Positions 17,824-20,929 of a DNA stretch of 20,929 nucleotides are shown piece by piece; the first letter of the stretch is position 1, and the number at the start of each line of letters is the position of its first letter. The stretch lies in NCBI GenBank assembly GCA_947177435.1, contig CAMWUM010000003.1:1-20929 (forward strand), in the 5' to 3' direction. Source of the DNA: an uncultured Muribaculaceae bacterium (lineage in GTDB: Bacteria > Bacteroidota > Bacteroidia > Bacteroidales > Muribaculaceae). The notes beneath the pieces were generated by a model. That model was not told the origin of the DNA and did not search any database. It was given only the letters and a program-made list of their open reading frames with translations. Both the position numbers and the translations under genes were made by a program.

Positions 17824-19290
17824 ATGGATTACTCACAGTTTTTGGCAATGAAGCAAGAGATTGCGCTCCTTGTGGTCTTTCTGCTTGTCTTCTTGTATGA
17901 CACATTCATGCCGCAGCGCAGCGGCAAAGGCTTGCCAGTGTTCGCGACGGTGCTGATGCTTATTGCCACCATCGGAGGCTTCTGCAGCTGCTGCCTGGGC
18001 GGCACCTGCTCGCTGTCGGCCTTCTCGGGCATGTACGAGACCAGCGCCGCCATTGTGGCCATAAAGAACATCCTCAACATCGGCGTGGTCATCGTCCTTA
18101 TCCAGTCGATACGCTGGGCCAACGGCCCCGACATGGCCGTGCGCCGCGGAGAGTTCTACGAGTTGCTGCTCGTCACGCTCTTCGGCATGTACCTTATGAT
18201 TTCGGCTCGCCACTTCCTGCTGTTCGTTATCGGTCTTGAGAGCGCATCGCTCCCGCTGGCCGCTATGGTAGCCCTCGACAAGAAGCGCTACGAGAGCAGC
18301 GAGGCAGCCATCAAGTACATGCTAACCGCCGTATTCTCGTCGGCCATCTTCATGATGGGACTGTCGTTTGTATACGCTCTGTGCGGTTCGCTCTACTTCG
18401 AGACCATCTACATCAACCTGGCCGCCCAGATGAGCCCGCTGCTGATCCTGGCTATGGCCTTCGTGCTGGCCGGCGTCGGCTTCAAGCTCTCGCTCGTGCC
18501 CTTCCACCTCTGGACCGCCGACGTTTACCAGGGCGCTCCCACCTCGGTGACCTCCTACCTGTCGGTCATCTCCAAAGGCGCTGCCGCTTTTGCCCTCCTC
18601 GTGATTCTGGCCCAGGCTTTCGGCACGGTTTACAGCCAGGTATGGAGCTGGATGCTCTACGCCCTGATCATCCTGACCATCACCGTCGGCAACCTCTTCG
18701 CCATGCGCCAGCGCAACATGAAGCGCTTCCTGGCATTCTCGTCAGTGTCGCAGGCCGGCTACATCATGCTCGGCGTGATCGGCTTCAATGGCACGGCTAT
18801 GGCTGCCCTGATGTTCTACATCCTTGTCTACATCTTCTCTAACCTTGGCGCCTTCGGCGTGATCCAAGCCATCGAGAACAACTGCGGCAAGGTGAGCATG
18901 GACGATTACAAGGGCCTGTACAAGACCAACCCGCGCTTGTCGTTCGCTATGATGCTGGCGATGTTCTCGCTCGCAGGCATTCCTCCGTTCGCCGGCTTCT
19001 TCTCGAAGTTCTTCATCTTCACCGGCGCACTGGCACAGGGTTCGACAGCGATGTACGTGCTGGTGCTCATCGCCTTGATCAACACCATCATCTCGCTCTA
19101 CTATTACCTGCTCGTAGTGAAGGCAATGTTTATCAGCCCCGACGAAAGCGTCATCCCCACGTTCCGTTCCTCGTGCAGCGAGCGCCTGGGCATGTGGATT
19201 GCCGTGGCCGGTATCATCTTCCTCGGCATCGTAAGCTGCGTCTACAACTGGCTGCTAGGCATCGGCGCCCACACCGCCATCTTCCAGTAA
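17824..19290 (+). CDS. nuoN: NADH-quinone oxidoreductase subunit N
   Basis: The antiporter-like subunit nearest NuoK, 488 residues. The key charged residues are kept: E139 in VIGLESASLPLAAM, K221 in VGFKLSLVPFHLWTADVYQG, K251 in ISKGAAAFALL, and K395 in FAGFFSKFFIF. The stretch LFAMRQRNMKRFLAFSSVSQ is also typical. The N-terminal part has a cysteine cluster, C54-S-C56-C57-LGGT-C62, in the loop after the second hydrophobic segment, where I recall no such pattern in NuoN. It is the last gene of the superoperon; a strong hairpin follows 15 bases after the stop. Confidence 0.96.
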   Translation: MDYSQFLAMKQEIALLVVFLLVFLYDTFMPQRSGKGLPVFATVLMLIATIGGFCSCCLGGTCSLSAFSGMYETSAAIVAIKNILNIGVVIVLIQSIRWANGPDMAVRRGEFYELLLVTLFGMYLMISARHFLLFVIGLESASLPLAAMVALDKKRYESSEAAIKYMLTAVFSSAIFMMGLSFVYALCGSLYFETIYINLAAQMSPLLILAMAFVLAGVGFKLSLVPFHLWTADVYQGAPTSVTSYLSVISKGAAAFALLVILAQAFGTVYSQVWSWMLYALIILTITVGNLFAMRQRNMKRFLAFSSVSQAGYIMLGVIGFNGTAMAALMFYILVYIFSNLGAFGVIQAIENNCGKVSMDDYKGLYKTNPRLSFAMMLAMFSLAGIPPFAGFFSKFFIFTGALAQGSTAMYVLVLIALINTIISLYYYLLVVKAMFISPDESVIPTFRSSCSERLGMWIAVAGIIFLGIVSCVYNWLLGIGAHTAIFQ

Positions 19291-19305
19291 GCCATCCCCC
19301 ATACT

Positions 19306-19345
19306 CAACAAGGGCAGTGTCGCCGCAGCGGCACTGCCCTTGTTG
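19306..19345 (+). terminator. Terminator of the nuo-atp-nuo superoperon
   Basis: A perfect 14-bp inverted repeat, CAACAAGGGCAGTG (19306-19319) and CACTGCCCTTGTTG (19332-19345), flanks a 12-base loop (19320-19331). It lies 15 bases after the nuoN stop. The downstream sequence is AT-rich (GGAAATATTCAA) but has no pure T run, so efficiency is uncertain and some readthrough into the ferritin gene is possible. Confidence 0.8.
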
Positions 19346-19379
19346 GAAATATTCAATAACAACTTAACCCCCTAACTCC

Positions 19380-19901
19380 ATGTTATCGCCAGCTATTGAA
19401 AAAGCTCTCAATGAGCAAATCAACGCCGAGTTTTGGTCGGCTTACCTCTACCTGGCCATGAGCTGCGACGCCGAGGCCGCAGGCAAGCCCGGCATCGCCA
19501 ACTGGTTCAAAATCCAATTTCAGGAAGAGCAGGCTCATGCTCAGATTTTCATCAACTATGTCAATGCCCGCGGCGGCCGAGTCACTCTCATGCCCATCGC
19601 CGAGGTGCCCGCCAAGTGGGAATGCCCGCTGTGTGCCTTCAAGGATACGCTCGAGCACGAGCAGAAGGTTACGGCTATGATCAACAATCTCTATGCCCTG
19701 GCTGAGAGCGAGCACGACTACGCCACCCGCGAGATGCTCAACTGGTTCATCTCGGAGCAAGTGGAGGAGGAAGAGAACGCCAAGACGCTCATCGACAAGT
19801 TCACGCTCATCGGCAATGACGGCATGGGCATCTATATGCTCGACCAGGAGCTGGGCGCTCGGACATACGCTGAGCCTGCACCTCTGGCCAGCGGCAACTA
19901 A
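19380..19901 (+). CDS. ftnA: Ferritin (bacterial non-heme type)
   Basis: A 173-residue four-helix ferritin that should oxidise Fe(II) and store iron in a 24-subunit shell. The ferroxidase residues fall at the standard numbers: E17, E50, H53, E94, Q127 and E130. Other family hallmarks are LNEQINAEFWSAYLYLAMS and EHEQKVTAMINNLY. Unlike the usual W-x-S-P-L sequence in the BC region, this protein has W80-E-C82-P-L-C85, a CPLC motif. The ATG at 19380 is 34 bases past the superoperon terminator. No consensus promoter is seen in that short gap, so the promoter may overlap the hairpin or depend on readthrough. ssb follows 3 bases later. Complex I needs many Fe-S clusters, so iron storage nearby fits, but a functional link is not shown. 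Confidence 0.96.
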   Translation: MLSPAIEKALNEQINAEFWSAYLYLAMSCDAEAAGKPGIANWFKIQFQEEQAHAQIFINYVNARGGRVTLMPIAEVPAKWECPLCAFKDTLEHEQKVTAMINNLYALAESEHDYATREMLNWFISEQVEEEENAKTLIDKFTLIGNDGMGIYMLDQELGARTYAEPAPLASGN

Positions 19902-19904
19902 GTT

Positions 19905-20225
19905 ATGAATAAGGCCATCCTTATGGGATACGTGGGGCGCGACCCAGAGATACGATATATCGAGTCGCGCCCCTTGGCTTCGTTCTCGCTCGCCACCACC
20001 GAGCGGGCCAGGCGCGGGGCCAACGGCGCCGAGATACCTGAGCGCACCGAGTGGCACAATATCGTGATGTTTGACCAGAACGCCGAGATAGCCGAAAAGT
20101 ACGTGCGCAAGGGCACGCGGTTGCTGGTCGAGGGCAAGATACGCACGCGCGTGTGGGAGGACCGCAACGCGCTCAAGCGCCAGGTGACAGAAATTTATGT
20201 CGACCATTTCGACATACTTAAATAG
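19905..20225 (+). CDS. ssb: Short single-stranded DNA-binding protein
   Basis: A 106-residue OB-fold protein: NKAILMGYVGRDPEIRY, TEWHNIVMF, and LLVEGKIRTRVWED are standard SSB elements. Bacterial SSB usually has 150-180 residues, with a flexible tail and an acidic tip (DDDIPF type) that recruits partner proteins; here the protein ends at VDHFDILK with neither. It may be a second, accessory SSB that coats DNA without recruiting the replication and repair partners. It starts 3 bases after the ferritin stop and is likely co-transcribed with it. Confidence 0.92.
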   Translation: MNKAILMGYVGRDPEIRYIESRPLASFSLATTERARRGANGAEIPERTEWHNIVMFDQNAEIAEKYVRKGTRLLVEGKIRTRVWEDRNALKRQVTEIYVDHFDILK

Positions 20226-20270
20226 GGTAGGGGACGTTAAACCTTGGGCCGCGGTGGCGGTCTAAGGGAT

Positions 20271-20929
20271 ATGACCAAAAACAAGATGCAGATGAAACGA
20301 CTGACGCTCGCCCTGTGCGCAGCCATTCTGGCTTGCGCATGCGCCTGGGCCGACGGCGGATTCGCCGACGAAACGATAACGTACAAGGTTATGTTCAAAT
20401 GGGGCCTGATAAACAAGCGGGCCGGCACGGTGAAGATGTCGCTCCGCAACGACGGCGACATGTACCAGTGCATGCTCGCGGCCTCGACAGCCTCGTGGGC
20501 CGACGATTTTTACAAGGTGCGTGACACGCTCACCTGCACCATCCGCAAAGCCGGTTTTGAGCCCATCATATACGAGAAGCGTTCGCACGAAGACCAGATG
20601 TACGAGCACAACATCGTGTCCTATTTCCGCGAGGGTGGAGTCACCAAGGCCAACTGCTCGACTTACCGCACGAAGAAAGGCAAGGTAAAGCGTGACGAAA
20701 AGAAGGTGCTCGAGGGCGAGGGTGTGACGCTCGACATGTTCTCGGCATATTATTACATGCGCAATCTTCCTTACCAGGATTGGAGCCCCGGGCACACATT
20801 TAAAATGAACGTCTTTTCTGGCCGTGAAAAAGAACTGCTCACGATCAAATATCACGGCATCGAGCAGATCACGTTTGACGACAAGACGTATGACTGTTAT
20901 CACATCACTTTCCTGTTCACTTCCGACGG
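20271..20929 (+). CDS. DUF3108 family exported protein (3' end outside the window)
   Basis: The frame runs open from ATG 20271 to the window edge, 219 codons without a stop. Residues 1-27 look like a signal peptide: basic MTKNKMQMKRL, hydrophobic LALCAAILACACA, and a signal-peptidase-I type A-W-A end at 25-27. The Cys at 22 or 24 leaves a lipoprotein possible but less likely. The mature part starts DETITYKVMFKWGLINKRAG and continues with MFSAYYYMRNLPYQDWSPG and a MNVFSGREKELLTIKYHG strand, the pattern of DUF3108 beta-barrel-like envelope proteins. Function is unknown to me. Met codons at residues 6 and 8 are alternative starts; an in-frame TAA at 20238 bounds the N-terminus. The gap from ssb is 45 bases, with no clear promoter. 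Confidence 0.85.
   Translation, partial: MTKNKMQMKRLTLALCAAILACACAWADGGFADETITYKVMFKWGLINKRAGTVKMSLRNDGDMYQCMLAASTASWADDFYKVRDTLTCTIRKAGFEPIIYEKRSHEDQMYEHNIVSYFREGGVTKANCSTYRTKKGKVKRDEKKVLEGEGVTLDMFSAYYYMRNLPYQDWSPGHTFKMNVFSGREKELLTIKYHGIEQITFDDKTYDCYHITFLFTSD

Noticed and set aside
20284..20350. DUF3108 protein as a lipoprotein (Cys at residues 22 and 24)
   Set aside because: Neither Cys has a good lipobox (the preceding residues are I-L-A and A-C-A), whereas A-W-A at 25-27 fits signal peptidase I; left as a minor alternative.

Overview
The window is a stretch of a Bacteroidales genome, perhaps Muribaculaceae or a relative; the family placement is a guess. The evidence is a TonB C-terminal domain of Bacteroidales type, Bacteroidetes-type promoters (TTTG, 20-21 nt, TAnnTTTG), a fused NuoCD, a complex I without NuoEFG, very short AtpC, DUF4491 and DUF3108 proteins, and few Shine-Dalgarno sequences. 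Every gene reads on the + strand. The housekeeping genes are GC-rich and favour C or G at third codon positions; positions about 470-1310 are clearly more AT-rich.

Layout. (1) 1-460: 3' end of a TonB-family energy transducer and its terminator. (2) 495-1617: an AT-rich island with its own promoter, holding a nucleotidyltransferase/HEPN pair that resembles a toxin-antitoxin module, followed by a DUF4491 membrane protein. (3) 1659-19345: a strong consensus promoter, a structured leader, and then 18 tightly packed genes up to a long terminator hairpin. Their order is nuoA-nuoB-nuoCD-nuoH, then the whole F1Fo ATP synthase set atpD-C-B-E-F-H-A-G, then nuoI-J-K-L-M-N. (4) 19380-20929: ferritin, a short single-stranded DNA-binding protein, and the start of an exported DUF3108 protein cut by the window edge.

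The most striking feature is the nesting of a complete ATP synthase operon inside an otherwise intact complex I operon, exactly between nuoH and nuoI. The proton pump and the proton-driven ATP synthase would then lie on one message of about 17.6 kb. The complex I lacks the NADH-oxidising module, so ferredoxin or another donor probably feeds electrons in through NuoI, which here carries an unusual Ala/Lys-rich tail of about 106 residues. Further oddities are a missing TM7 lysine in NuoM, a cysteine cluster in NuoN, a His/Asp pair in AtpB, a CPLC motif in ferritin, a GC-rich hairpin between atpA and atpG, and an SSB without an acidic tip.

No tRNA, rRNA, CRISPR array or insertion sequence was seen. 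No gene-free stretch exceeds 300 bases; the longest is 1618-1827, the nuo promoter and leader.
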